Assembly (NCBI GenBank): GCA_963818725.1
Contig: CAWFTU010000023.1
Span: 124,001 to 188,000 of the forward strand
Length of the DNA: 64,000 nucleotides
Source of the DNA: DATFDN01 sp963818725
Lineage (GTDB): Bacteria > Pseudomonadota > Alphaproteobacteria > Acetobacterales > Acetobacteraceae
Direction of reading: 5' to 3'
The position numbers and the translations under genes were made by a program. Below the pieces are notes generated by a model, which saw only the letters and a program-made list of their open reading frames with translations, searched no databases and was not told where the DNA came from. Of the stretch, positions 54,688-63,719 are shown piece after piece; position 1 is the stretch's first letter; every line of letters begins with the position of its first letter.

Positions 54688-55002
54688 ATGAAATTCCGCC
54701 CGCTACACGACCGTGTCGTGATCCGCCGCATCACGCCGCTCGAGAAGTCCGCCGGCGGGATCATCATCCCCGACACGGCCCAGGAGAAGCCTATGGAGGG
54801 CGAGGTCGTCGCGGCCGGGGCCGGGGCGCGCAACGAGCAGGGCGCGATCGTCGCGCTGGACGTGAAGGCGGGTGACCGCGTGCTGTTCGGCAACTGGTCC
54901 GGCACCGAGGTCAAGCTCGATGGCGAGGATCTTCTCATCATGAAGGAGAGCGACCTGCTCGGCATAATCGAAGGCGCACCGGCGCTCGCCAAAGCCGCCT
55001 GA
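54688..55002 (+). CDS. groES: co-chaperonin GroES
   Basis: A 104-residue GroES: MKFRPLHDRVVIRRITPLEK at the N-terminus, the mobile loop EKSAGGIIIPDTAQEKPMEG, and VKAGDRVLFGNWSGTEVKLDGEDLLIMKESDLLGII. It caps GroEL rings during folding. The C-terminal extension EGAPALAKAA is a few residues longer than usual. GGAG precedes ATG 54688. It is followed 22 bp later by groEL. Confidence 0.95.
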   Translation: MKFRPLHDRVVIRRITPLEKSAGGIIIPDTAQEKPMEGEVVAAGAGARNEQGAIVALDVKAGDRVLFGNWSGTEVKLDGEDLLIMKESDLLGIIEGAPALAKAA

Positions 55003-55024
55003 ACGAAGAATAAGGAATAAGCAA

Positions 55025-56672
55025 ATGGCAGCTAAAGACGTTCGCTTCGGCGACGACGCACGGAGCCGCATGTTGCGCGGCGTGGACATCCTCGCCGAAG
55101 CCGTGAAGGTCACGCTGGGCCCCAAGGGCCGCAACGTGGTCATCGACAAGAGCTACGGCGCGCCTCGGATCACCAAGGACGGCGTGACCGTGGCCAAGGA
55201 AATCGAGCTGGCCGAGAAGTTCGAGAACATGGGCGCGCAGATGGTGCGCGAGGTGGCGAGCAAGACCAACGATGTCGCCGGCGACGGCACCACTTCGGCC
55301 ATCGGTACTGGCCCAGGCGATCACCCGCGAGGGCGGCAAAGCGGTGGCGGCCGGGATGGCGCCGATGGATTTGAAGCGCGGCGTGGACAAGGCGGTGTCC
55401 GCTCTCGTTGCGGAACTAGCCAAGCGGACCCGGAAGATCACGACCGAGGCCGAGACTGCCCAGGTCGGCACGATCTCCGCCAACGGCGAGGCCGAGATCG
55501 GCCGCATGATCGCCGAGGCTATGCAGAAGGTCGGCAACGAGGGTGTCATCACCGTCGAGGAAGCCAAAGGCATGGAGACCGAGCTCGAAGTGGTCGAAGG
55601 CATGCAGTTCGACCGCGGCTATCTCAGCCCCTACTTCATCACCAACACGGAGAAGATGACGGTCGATCTCGACAATCCCTACGTCCTGATTTACGAGAAG
55701 AAGCTGTCCGGACTACAGGTGCTGCTGCCCTTGCTGGAGGCCGTGGTGCAGTCGAGCCGTCCGCTGCTGATCATCGCGGAGGACATCGAGGGCGAGGCGC
55801 TGGCCACGCTTGTGGTCAACAAGCTCCGTGGCGGCCTCAAGGTCGCGGCGGTGAAGGCGCCGGGCTTCGGTGATCGCCGCAAGGCGATGCTCGAGGACAT
55901 CGCGGTTCTCACTGGCGGCCAGGTCATCTCCGAGGATCTCGGCATCAAGCTCGAGAACGTGACGCTCGCCATGCTCGGCCAGGCCAAGCGGGTGCTGATC
56001 GAGAAGGAGAACACCACCGTCATCGAAGGCGCGGGTTCGTCCGAGGGAATCAAGGGCCGGGTCGAGCAGATCCGCGCGCAGGTGGAGGAGACCACGTCGG
56101 ATTACGACCGCGAGAAGCTGCAGGAGCGTCTGGCCAAGCTGTCCGGCGGTGTGGCGGTGATCCGGGTCGGCGGCGGGACCGAGGTCGAGGTAAAGGAGCG
56201 CAAGGACCGCGTCGACGACGCGCTGCATGCGACCCGTGCGGCCGTCGAAGAGGGCATCGTGCCCGGCGGCGGCGTGGCGCTCGCCCGCGCCAGCCTGATC
56301 CTGGCGCACGTGCAGGCCGACAACGAGGACCAGAAGTTCGGCATCGAGATCGTGCGCAAGGCGGTGCAGAGCCCGTTGCGGCAGATTGCCGAGAACGCGG
56401 GTGAGGACGGTGCCGTGGTCGGCGGTCACGTGCTGGAGAATGCCGAATACGATTTCGGCTTCGACGCCCAGACCGGGACTTACAAGGACCTCGTGGTCGC
56501 GGGCATTATCGACCCGACCAAGGTAGTGCGGGTTGCGTTGCAGAACGCGGCCTCGGTAGCCGGCCTGCTGATCACGACCGAGGCGATGGTCGCCGAGCGT
56601 CCGGAGAAGCGCGCGCAATCCCTGCCCCAGGGCGCTATGAACGGCGGCATGGGGGACATGGAAAACTACTGA
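55025..56672 (+). pseudogene. groEL: chaperonin GroEL with one frameshift
   Basis: A 60-kDa chaperonin of about 548 residues in two frames. Frame one encodes AAKDVRFGDDARSRMLRGVD through NDVAGDGTTSA (the ATP-site GDGTT). Near 55305 the frame shifts, and LAQAITREGGKAVAAGMAPM through GGMGDMENY follows. At the join the sequence reads GCCATCGGTACTGG where a normal gene would encode AT-V-L; no homopolymer is present. All else, including the DRGYLSPYF apical region, is normal. The C-terminal GGM tail is short and ends in ENY. If the shift is real this groEL is dead, and the cell must have another copy. Confidence 0.85.
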
Positions 56673-56688
56673 TCAAGGAGCTTGATTG

Positions 56689-56725
56689 ACGGCCCGGGTT
56701 GCTCGGCAGCCCGGGCCGTATCTTT
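56689..56725 (+). terminator. terminator of groESL
   Basis: ACGGCCCGGG at 56689-56698 pairs perfectly with CCCGGGCCGT at 56710-56719, followed by ATCTTTG; 17 bp after the groEL stop. Confidence 0.75.
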
Positions 56726-56939
56726 GGGGCGCCCAGCGGGACGCATCCGCTGTACGATCGAGTGCATCGGTCCCGTCGATCACCTCGCCTCTTGCATCGA
56801 CTGATTCCCTTCGCCTCGAGCGCATACGTGTGACGTGAGGCGGAGGAGGCCCTGCTGAACCGGCGCTGGCGTCACGGGCCTAACGGCGCCACTGGTTCGA
56901 GGTCACTGGGGTGTATTCAGTCTTTGCAAGCACACTGCG

Positions 56940-57424
56940 CTAATATTGTAAGCTCGGTGCCGCGCTCATGGTCTCCTTGGAGGCGCCGGGGAGAACGAAG
57001 TGGTCCCCCTCCGCCCTGAGTTGCTGCCACGGCACGGCCACAAGCTTGTCGCCCATGCCCAAGAAGCCGCCGACGGAGACGATCGCGATCGTGATCCTAT
57101 CGCCCGACGTGATGATCAGGTCGTCGATTTTGCCCACGCGCTGGTTCTGATCGTTCTGCACGGCCTGTCCAATGATCTTGCTCGCGCGCACACCGTTCTC
57201 CAGCTTGAGCGTCGCGACCGCGAGGTTGGCGTTGTTCGTCGTCGTGACCACGCCAGTGGCCGATGGTGAGGACGGCGTCGACGGCGCCGGGGCGCTTCCG
57301 GCACGGCCGAGGCGGGCGGAGTGGTCGCTGGCTCCTGCGCCGATTGTTGCGCGAGCACAGGCAAGGCAGTGGTGGCCGCGACAGCGGCGACGATGACGGC
57401 TCCGATCGCGGTGAACCTGGGCAA
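56940..57424 (-). pseudogene. secreted PRC-barrel domain protein, frameshifted
   Basis: The signal peptide (AIGAVIVAAVAATTALPVLA) and a Pro-rich linker (EPATTPPASAVPEAP) are in one frame. After a shift near 57275-57290 the linker continues STPSSPSATG, followed by the PRC-barrel domain: VRASKIIGQAVQNDQNQRVGKI, LIITSGDRITIAIVSVGGFLG and DKLVAVPWQQL. PRC-barrel proteins of this kind are small periplasmic proteins induced by stress. The proposed start is TTG 57424 after GAAGGA; an ATG 75 bases upstream is an alternative. Confidence 0.65.
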
Positions 57425-57492
57425 GGGAGGATCCTTCTCGGCAGAGAGCTGCCTAGGGAAAAACGTACCAGCGTCCGTTTGGGTTGTACTAG

Positions 57493-58689
57493 CTGACATT
57501 TGATCGGACAGCTGGCCTGTATGGTGCCGGATGGATCATGTCTGACCGACGTCAGGCGGCGTTGAGCATTTTTCCCCTGGCGAGCGGGAGGGTGTCAAGG
57601 AAGGTCTGCATCGGGGTCTTGCCGTAGCACCAGCGGCCCTGATGAGGGCGTTGCTCATTATAGCTGCTGACCCAGACATCGAGATCGGCCTGTAGCTGCT
57701 CGATGCTGCTGTAGATGCGCTTGCGGAAGGCGACCTGATAGAACTCGTGCAGCACCGTTTTGTGGAAGCGCTCGCAGATCCCGTTGGTTTGCGGACTCTT
57801 TGCCTTGGTCCGGCTGTGGTCGATGTCCTCGATCGCCAGGTAGAGCTCGTATTCGTGGGCCTGCGAGGTGCCGCAATACTCGGTGCCGCGATCGGTCAGC
57901 ACGCGGGACAGCTTGACCCCGTGCTCGTCGAAGAACGGCACCACGCGGTCGTTCAGCAGGTCGGCGGCGGTGATCGGGGCCTTGCGGTCGTAGAGCTTGG
58001 CGAACGCCACCTTGGAGTGGGTGTCGATGCAGGTCTGCTGATAGATCCGCCCGACCCCCTTGAGCGTGCCGACATAGAAGGTGTCCTGGGCCAGGCAGTA
58101 GCCCGGACACTCGCTCTCGAACTCGCCATGCGCCTCGTTGTCCTGCCGGGCCCGCTCCAAGGCGGCGACCTGGGCTTCGGTCAGCACCAGGCCGTCCTGT
58201 GCGCTCTTGGCCTCGAGTGCCTTGAGCCGCTTCTTCATGGTCTCCAGGTCGTGGCGCTGCCAGACACAGCGCACCCCGGCCGGGGAGATCGTCAGGCCGC
58301 GCTTCTTCAGCTCCTTGGCCACCCGGACTTGGCCAAAGGCCGGCTGCTCGACGGCCAGCCCGACGACCGCCTGCTCGATGGCCGGCTCCACCCGATTGCG
58401 CAGGATTGGCTTGCGCCGGGTCATCTCCGCCAGCGCGATCTCGCCGCCCTTTTCGTAGAGCTCCTGAAAGCGGTAGAAGCTGTCGCGCGAGTATCCCATG
58501 ATCTTGCAGGCCTGCGACACATTGCCGAGCTGTTTGGCCAGCTCCAGCAGGCCTACCTTGGCCCGGATTACCTTGCGTTCGTTGGTCATGGTCGGCTCCT
58601 CGGTTCTGGGCGACCGGAGCGAGACATTCCTGTCCTCCGGTCCCGGGTTGCCCGCACCAAACAAACCAGATTGTCAGATTAAATCCTAG
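57493..58689. mobile_element. IS481-family element inserted at a CTAG site
   Basis: The imperfect inverted ends start CTGACATTTGATCGGACA (left) and CTAGGATTTAATCTGACA (right, read inward). CTAG is duplicated at 57489-57492 and 58690-58693. The rejoined target TGTACTAGTACA is a perfect palindrome. Confidence 0.75.
57552..58589 (-). CDS. IS481-family transposase
   Basis: A 345-residue transposase. The N-terminal helix-turn-helix (LELAKQLGNVSQACKIMGYSR) is followed by a winged-helix linker (RVAKELKKRGLTISPAGVRCVW) and an rve core with YCLAQDTFYVGTLKGVGRIYQ (D), VLTDRGTEYCGTSQAHEY (D) and SPQTNGICERFHKTVLHEFY (E). I start at ATG 58589 (TNERKVIRAK). It is intact. Confidence 0.9.
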   Translation of the reverse strand: MTNERKVIRAKVGLLELAKQLGNVSQACKIMGYSRDSFYRFQELYEKGGEIALAEMTRRKPILRNRVEPAIEQAVVGLAVEQPAFGQVRVAKELKKRGLTISPAGVRCVWQRHDLETMKKRLKALEAKSAQDGLVLTEAQVAALERARQDNEAHGEFESECPGYCLAQDTFYVGTLKGVGRIYQQTCIDTHSKVAFAKLYDRKAPITAADLLNDRVVPFFDEHGVKLSRVLTDRGTEYCGTSQAHEYELYLAIEDIDHSRTKAKSPQTNGICERFHKTVLHEFYQVAFRKRIYSSIEQLQADLDVWVSSYNEQRPHQGRWCYGKTPMQTFLDTLPLARGKMLNAA

Positions 58690-58912
58690 CTAGTACATCT
58701 GGGTTCCGCCCCAGCCATGTGGCACTCTGCTGAGGCCACACCGAACCCTCGGCCGGTTCGCCTTCGGCTCGGGCCGGCGATGGTGCTTCACTCCGAGCCC
58801 CCAAGGGCGGCCTGACTGGACGTCAACCTTGGCCTGGGCTCGGGGTGGAGTGACCGTTATGGTCGGGCGTGGCTCAGAACAGGACGCGGTGCGCGCCGCG
58901 TTAGGAAAGACA

Positions 58913-60656
58913 ATGTCCAAGACCTCTCTCTCAAGCGCGACCCCGCCCCATGATCCTTTGGCAGCAAAGCTCAGCGCCGCAGACGACCGGATCCTGCTGA
59001 ACCACTGGCTCCCGCCGCAGGATGGCATCGTCCCCCGGGTCCACCTGGGGAAGCGCTGGGTCAGCGTGCTATGGGCGCTGCCACTCGCGTTTGCCGGCCT
59101 CATCCTTGCAATCGCTTTGGCGCAGGGGCTGCTGGAGTTCCCAGCTGTCAAAGCGTTCGTGGCGCGCTACCCCGGGATCGCACAGGCCGCGCCGTCGGTG
59201 GACTCCGGCTTTCCGTGGTGGCTCCGCGCGCAGCACTTCCTGAACATGTTCTTCATGATGTTCATCATCCGGGCCGGCATACAGATACTGGCCGATCACC
59301 CCCGGCTGTACTGGCGACGGGACTGCACGCCGGGCACGGACTGGTTCCGCTTCCAGCGCCCGGTCCCGACCGGGCGCGTCTGGACCGCCAAGGACGAACT
59401 CGGTCACGCTCCCGGCATGGCTCGGCATCCCGGGCCTGCGCCACTCCATTGGGCTGGCCCGCTGGTGGCATTTCTCGGTCAACCTGCTTTGGACGCTGAA
59501 TGGGATCGCCTTTTACGCGCTGATCTTCTCGACCGGCCAGTGGCTTCGCTTGGTGCCCATCACGTGGGAGGTGTTTCCCAACGCGCTCTCGACCGCCATC
59601 CAGTACGCGTCGCTGAACTTCCCGGTCGACCACAGCTGGACCCGCTACAACGCCCTACAGCAGCTTAGCTACTTCATCACGGTGTTCGTGGCCGCACCCG
59701 TATCCATCGCCACGGGCCTGCTGCAAAGCCCGGCGATCTCCAACCGGCTCGGCTGGACTGGGCGCATGCTGAACCGGCAGGTGGCGCGGTCCATCCACTT
59801 CCTCTCGTTCGGCTGGTTCGTGCTGTTCGTCCTGGCGCACGGGATCATGGTGTTCGTGACCAGCCTGCGGGAGAACACCAACCACATGTTCGCCGGCGTG
59901 GAGAGCAGCTCGTGGGCCGGGCTGCTGCCGTTCCTCCTCGCCATGGCGGTGGTCGCGGCTGCCTGGGCCCTGGCGTCCCCGCTGACGATCCGGCACGCCC
60001 GCCTCGTGCAGCATACGGGCAAGTTCATGGTCGGCTGGATCAAGGGGCTTGCCGAGTGGTGGGACCCGCACTCCCAGCTTTCGGAGAAGGACATCTCGCC
60101 ATACTTCTGGCCGAACGGGACGATGCCGCATTCGGCGGAGTTCGACGCCCTCGTCGCGGGCGAATTCGGGCATTACCGGCTCCGGGTCGATGGGCTGGTC
60201 GAGAACGCACGGGAGTTCTCGCTTGCAGACCTACGGGCCATGCCGAAGCAAGAGCAGATCACGACCCATTTCTGCATCCAGGGGTGGTCCGGCGTCGCCA
60301 AGTGGGGCGGCGTGCCAATGCGCCAAATCCTCGAATTGGTGAAGCCGACGGCCGAGGCGCGCTACGCCGTCTTCTACTCGCTCGCCGATGGGGGCGACGG
60401 AGGCCGCTACTACGACGTGCACAAGATGCACAACATGCGCCACGAGCTGACCATTTTGGCCTACGAGATGAACGGCCAACCGGTCAGCGTTCTGCACGGG
60501 GCACCACTGCGCCTCAGGTGCGAGAACGAGCTCGGGTTTAAGATGGTCAAGTGGATCGCGGCGATCGAGTTCGTGCACGACTTCGCCGACCTTGGCACCG
60601 GCCAGGGCGGCTACAACGAGGATCACGAGTTCTACGGCTACCGAATGCCGATCTGA
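58913..60656 (+). pseudogene. cytochrome b561/molybdopterin oxidoreductase fusion, one frameshift
   Basis: A fused membrane enzyme of about 580 residues. The N-terminal half has cytochrome b-type helices with heme histidines (WWLRAQHFLNMFFMMFIIRAG; SIHFLSFGWFVLFVLAHGI). The C-terminal 190 residues form a sulfite-oxidase-like molybdopterin domain (LRVDGLVENAREFSLADLRAM, TTHFCIQGWSGVAKWGGV with the Mo-ligand Cys, ELTILAYEMNGQPVSVLHGA). Near 59400 a one-base shift separates KDEL from VTLPAWLGIPGLRHSIG. AGGAAAG precedes ATG 58913. This layout (heme b plus MsrP/YedY-like domain) suggests a respiratory-chain-linked periplasmic reductase; the substrate is unknown. Confidence 0.8.
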
Positions 60657-60709
60657 CGCGCAGCCGCCGGTGCGACGCCATACACTGTGACACACGAAGG
60701 AGGGCAGGG

Positions 60710-61153
60710 ATGGGTGCCGAGCAGATGCTGCCCAAAGCGCGCGAGCGCCTCGTGACGATCAGCGGGGATGCGCCCGTCAAGGACGCGGCCGCGCTCATGG
60801 CCAGGCCGCACACAGACCTCATGATGGTGTGCGGTCAGCATGGCGCGATGGTGGGCGTGCTCACGAAAACCGACATTGTCGGGCAGATCACCCGGTGCGT
60901 CGGGAGCGGCTGCACCGCAAGGGTGGACGCTATCATGACGCGCGAGGTGGCCTCCTGCCAGCCTGACGAGCCGTTGCAGGAGATCTGGTCGATGATGAAG
61001 GCCCGTGGGCTGCAGCGTATCCCGGTCGTCGATCAGGCCGGGACCCCGATCGGGATCATCTATGCTCGGGATGCCCTGCAAACCTTGCTGGGCGCGGTCG
61101 AAAGCGATGAGGCTCTCCTGCGCGACTACGTGATGAACATCGGCTACCAGTGA
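60710..61153 (+). CDS. CBS domain protein
   Basis: A 147-residue protein made of two CBS domains: SGDAPVKDAAALMARPHTDLMMV with GVLTKTDIVGQI, and CQPDEPLQEIWSMMKARGLQRIPVV with IGIIYARDALQTLL. Such pairs bind adenine nucleotides and act as energy or redox sensors. GAAGGAGGG precedes ATG 60710. It lies 53 bp after the cytochrome b/Mo gene and is probably co-transcribed. Confidence 0.85.
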   Translation: MGAEQMLPKARERLVTISGDAPVKDAAALMARPHTDLMMVCGQHGAMVGVLTKTDIVGQITRCVGSGCTARVDAIMTREVASCQPDEPLQEIWSMMKARGLQRIPVVDQAGTPIGIIYARDALQTLLGAVESDEALLRDYVMNIGYQ

Positions 61154-61187
61154 TCGAGGCGACCATGTCAATCCCGGCAGATATGTC

Positions 61188-61451
61188 GTGACCCGGCGGA
61201 CACCGGAGTTTACGCAGGACACGGTGCCGCCCGCCCTTCTGAGCGCGCACGAAACAAAGGCCGGTGCTTGGGCCCTGATCCATGTCCTCGAAGGAAAGCT
61301 TCGCTACTGCATCGAAGCCCCGCCATCGGAAAGCATTCTGGAGCCAGGCCAGCCCGGCGTCATCCAGCCGCAGGTCGCGCACCATATGGAGCCGATCGGG
61401 CCGGTACGCTTGTACGTGGAGTTCCACCCCGCCCGTAGCGCTCTTTCGTAA
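61188..61451 (+). CDS. DUF1971 (TehB-like cupin) domain protein
   Basis: An 87-residue single-domain protein: TPEFTQDTVPPALLSAHETKAG, WALIHVLEGKLRYCI, PGQPGVIQPQVAHHMEPIGPVRLYVEFH. The pattern is the small cupin-like DUF1971 domain also found at the N-terminus of tellurite-resistance TehB. GTG 61188 is the only plausible start and lacks a strong Shine-Dalgarno site. It follows the CBS gene by 34 bp. Confidence 0.8.
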   Translation: MTRRTPEFTQDTVPPALLSAHETKAGAWALIHVLEGKLRYCIEAPPSESILEPGQPGVIQPQVAHHMEPIGPVRLYVEFHPARSALS

Positions 61452-61483
61452 GCCGGTCCAAATCCCGTTCAAGGAGCAACTGC

Positions 61484-61861
61484 ATGCCCCAACAAGGCTC
61501 CGATCCCTCCGACGCGGAACTGCTGCGTCAACGGACGCTGTCCAGATGGGACAACGAGGGAGGCGCCGGGCCCGATGGCCCGCAGACGGAGACGGCGGCG
61601 GCCGGAAGTCATGTCCCGATGCCCAGCAACGACGCTGCCGAGCTGGGCGCGCTGCACATCCGCATCATCGCGTTAGAGAACCTCGTCATATCGCTGCTGG
61701 CCACGGCGTCAGACCAGCAGCTCGAACAAGCCCGTGAGATGGCGCGCTACATCTCTCCGAGGCCAGGCTTTACGCAGCATCCACTGACGACGCATGCCGC
61801 CGCCCATATGGTCGATCTTGTCGAACGAGCCCTTCGTTTTCGCAACAGCTCCTCCCGGTGA
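61484..61861 (+). CDS. hypothetical protein
   Basis: A 125-residue soluble protein that I do not recognise. The N-terminal 50 residues are polar and probably disordered (LRQRTLSRWDNEGGAGPDGP). Residues 55-120 form two helices with heptad-like leucines (LGALHIRIIALENLVISLLA; AAAHMVDLVERALRF). AAGGAG precedes ATG 61484. It is part of the CBS/DUF1971 run and ends 12 bp before the AAA+ remnant. Confidence 0.6.
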   Translation: MPQQGSDPSDAELLRQRTLSRWDNEGGAGPDGPQTETAAAGSHVPMPSNDAAELGALHIRIIALENLVISLLATASDQQLEQAREMARYISPRPGFTQHPLTTHAAAHMVDLVERALRFRNSSSR

Positions 61862-61873
61862 GAACCAAACTTT

Positions 61874-62259
61874 ATGCAGGACTTGCTGACCCAGTGCGTC
61901 GAATTACGTCCGGCGCTTCGCGAAGCCGCCTGCGACACTTCGTTCGCCCTTTAGAAGTCATTGTTCCCGCGCTGTGCCTGTCTGGGCCGCCAGGCACCGG
62001 CAAGAGCGCGTTTGCCGCTATCTCGCTGATCGGCTTGGCCTTCCGGTGCTGCAGAAGCGGGCGTCCGACCTGCTGTCGATGTGGGTCGGCGGCAGCGAGA
62101 AGGCGATCGCTGCCGCAGTTGCCGAGGCCCGGACGGGAGGTGCGCTGCTGCTGATCGACGAGGTGGAAGCGCTGCTGTTCGACGGGGGCCGCAGCGCGGG
62201 CCTGTGAGGTCAGTCAGGTGGACGAGATTCTGACTTGGATGGAGCGGCGCCCCCCATAG
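61874..62259 (+). pseudogene. AAA+ ATPase remnant
   Basis: ALCLSGPPGTGKSAFA (Walker A), then in another frame RYLADRLGLPVLQKRASDLLS, MWVGGSEKAIAAAVAEA and GALLLIDEVEALLF (Walker B), and in a third CEVSQVDEILTWMERRP, match the central ATPase core of AAA+ proteins. The start MQDLLTQCVELRPALREA is also out of frame. At least three indels, plus truncation at about 62260 beside the IS4 fragment. Confidence 0.75.
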
Positions 62260-62294
62260 GCGCTAAAATAGGGGCTTGACCCTCACCCATCCCC

Positions 62295-62794
62295 TCATTT
62301 CATATAAAAAAGGAGTGTGGTGAACTGGCCGGCGTTTGACAGGGCCTTTGCGAATTTCTCCATGAGCGGCAGCAGGCGGTGCTCAGGCATGTTCGGGATC
62401 AGTTCGTAGAGCATGCAGCCCTGCCGGAACGGCGAATGGGTCCGCGTCTTGCTGGTGTCCGACTTCAACAAGCGGTCCATGCCGAGGCGTTCGCCGACGG
62501 CGCCGAGCAGCGTCAGCAGCGCGGTGGCGAACGCGCTGATCAGCAGCAGACGATCGCGGCGCATCGGCTCGCCGACGCGCGTGGCAGACAGTCCCATGCC
62601 GAACCGCAGGTCCTTGGTGTCGCGGAACTGCGGCTCGATCGTCCAGCGCCTGGCATAATGGTTGATCAGCGTCGCCGCTGTCGCGTCGCGCTCGCTGGTC
62701 GCAAGGCACCCGGGCTCCTTCATGTCCCGGGCATGAACGCAGACCACCGCGCCGACAATTTGGCCTTTCGCGGTCACGTGCGCATCGAGCAACT
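62295..62794 (-). pseudogene. IS4-family transposase, C-terminal fragment
   Basis: It encodes LINHYARRWTIEPQFRDTKDLRFGMGL (the YREK-type motif with E), ATRVGEPMRRDRLLLISAFA and SPFRQGCMLYELIPNMPEHRL. The N-terminal two thirds, including both catalytic aspartates, are cut off by the IS21 end at 62795. Confidence 0.8.
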
Positions 62795-62981
62795 TGTCAA
62801 TCGGCGTCGAACTTTGACCCCGGATCGGCGTCCAATCGTGACCCCGTGTTGTTTGCTTGTGCCGGTAGTCCATAGGGGAGACCCTCGCGTTGCGGGGTGC
62901 CCATGCAGAGGCTGACGCAGCGGCGCGCGGGGGGTCCCCCGTGGACCCACCGGTGCAAGCCCTGGCGGTTGCTTGTGAAGC

Positions 62982-63719
62982 TCAGGCGCGGTTCTTGAAG
63001 CGCCAGCTGTCGTTGCCGGTCTCGACGATGTCGCAGTGATGGGTTGGGCGATCCAGCGGCGCGGTGGTCATCTTGGCGTCGCCCGCGAACACGCTCGGCC
63101 ATTCACCAAAGGCGAGGCTCGTGGTGACGATCACCGAGGTGCGTTCGTAAAGGCGACTGACGGTGTGGAACAACAGTTGCCCGCCGACTTGGGCGAACGG
63201 CAGGTAGCCGAGCTCGTCGAGGACCACGAAGTCGAGACGGGTCAGGAAGTCGGCGAGGCGTCCCTGACGTCCAGCGCGGCCCTCAGCCTCGAGGCGGTTG
63301 ACCAGGTCGACGGTGTTGAAGAAGCGCCCGCGCGATCCGGCACGGATGCAGCTTCGCGCGATCGCGATGGCCAAGTGCGTTTTGCCGGAACCGGTTCCGC
63401 CGACCAGGGCCGCGTTACGCTGTTGCGTGACGAAGTTGCCGCCGGCGAGATCGCGCACCAGGCTCTCGTCGATCGGCGTTCCCTTGAAGGCGAAGTCGTC
63501 GAGATCCTTGGCGAGCGGCAGCTTGGCGATAGTCATCTGGCACCTGATCGAGCGTGCCTGCTTCTCGGACATCTCGGCCTTGAGCAGGTCGCCGACGAAG
63601 CGCTGCGGTTCGTGCTTGCGCTTGATCGCCGCGGCCAGGGCCTCGTCACAGGCGCCCCTCATGCCGAAGAGCTTCAGCGTGCCCATCATGTCGAGGACTT
63701 CGGTCCGCTCCATGCTCAT
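62982..63719 (-). CDS. istB: IS21 helper ATPase IstB
   Basis: A 245-residue AAA+ ATPase that assists the IstA transposase with target choice. The N-terminal helical region (MGTLKLFGMRGACDEALAAA) precedes Walker A (ALVGGTGSGKTHLAIAIA), Walker B (LDFVVLDELGYLPF) and SVIVTTSLAFGEWPSVFAGDAKM. ATG 63719 overlaps the istA stop (ATGA), as usual for coupled istAB. In the C-terminal end LDRPTHHCDIVETGNDSWRF the family's usual LDRLTHH is slightly changed. Confidence 0.92.
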   Translation of the reverse strand: MSMERTEVLDMMGTLKLFGMRGACDEALAAAIKRKHEPQRFVGDLLKAEMSEKQARSIRCQMTIAKLPLAKDLDDFAFKGTPIDESLVRDLAGGNFVTQQRNAALVGGTGSGKTHLAIAIARSCIRAGSRGRFFNTVDLVNRLEAEGRAGRQGRLADFLTRLDFVVLDELGYLPFAQVGGQLLFHTVSRLYERTSVIVTTSLAFGEWPSVFAGDAKMTTAPLDRPTHHCDIVETGNDSWRFKNRA

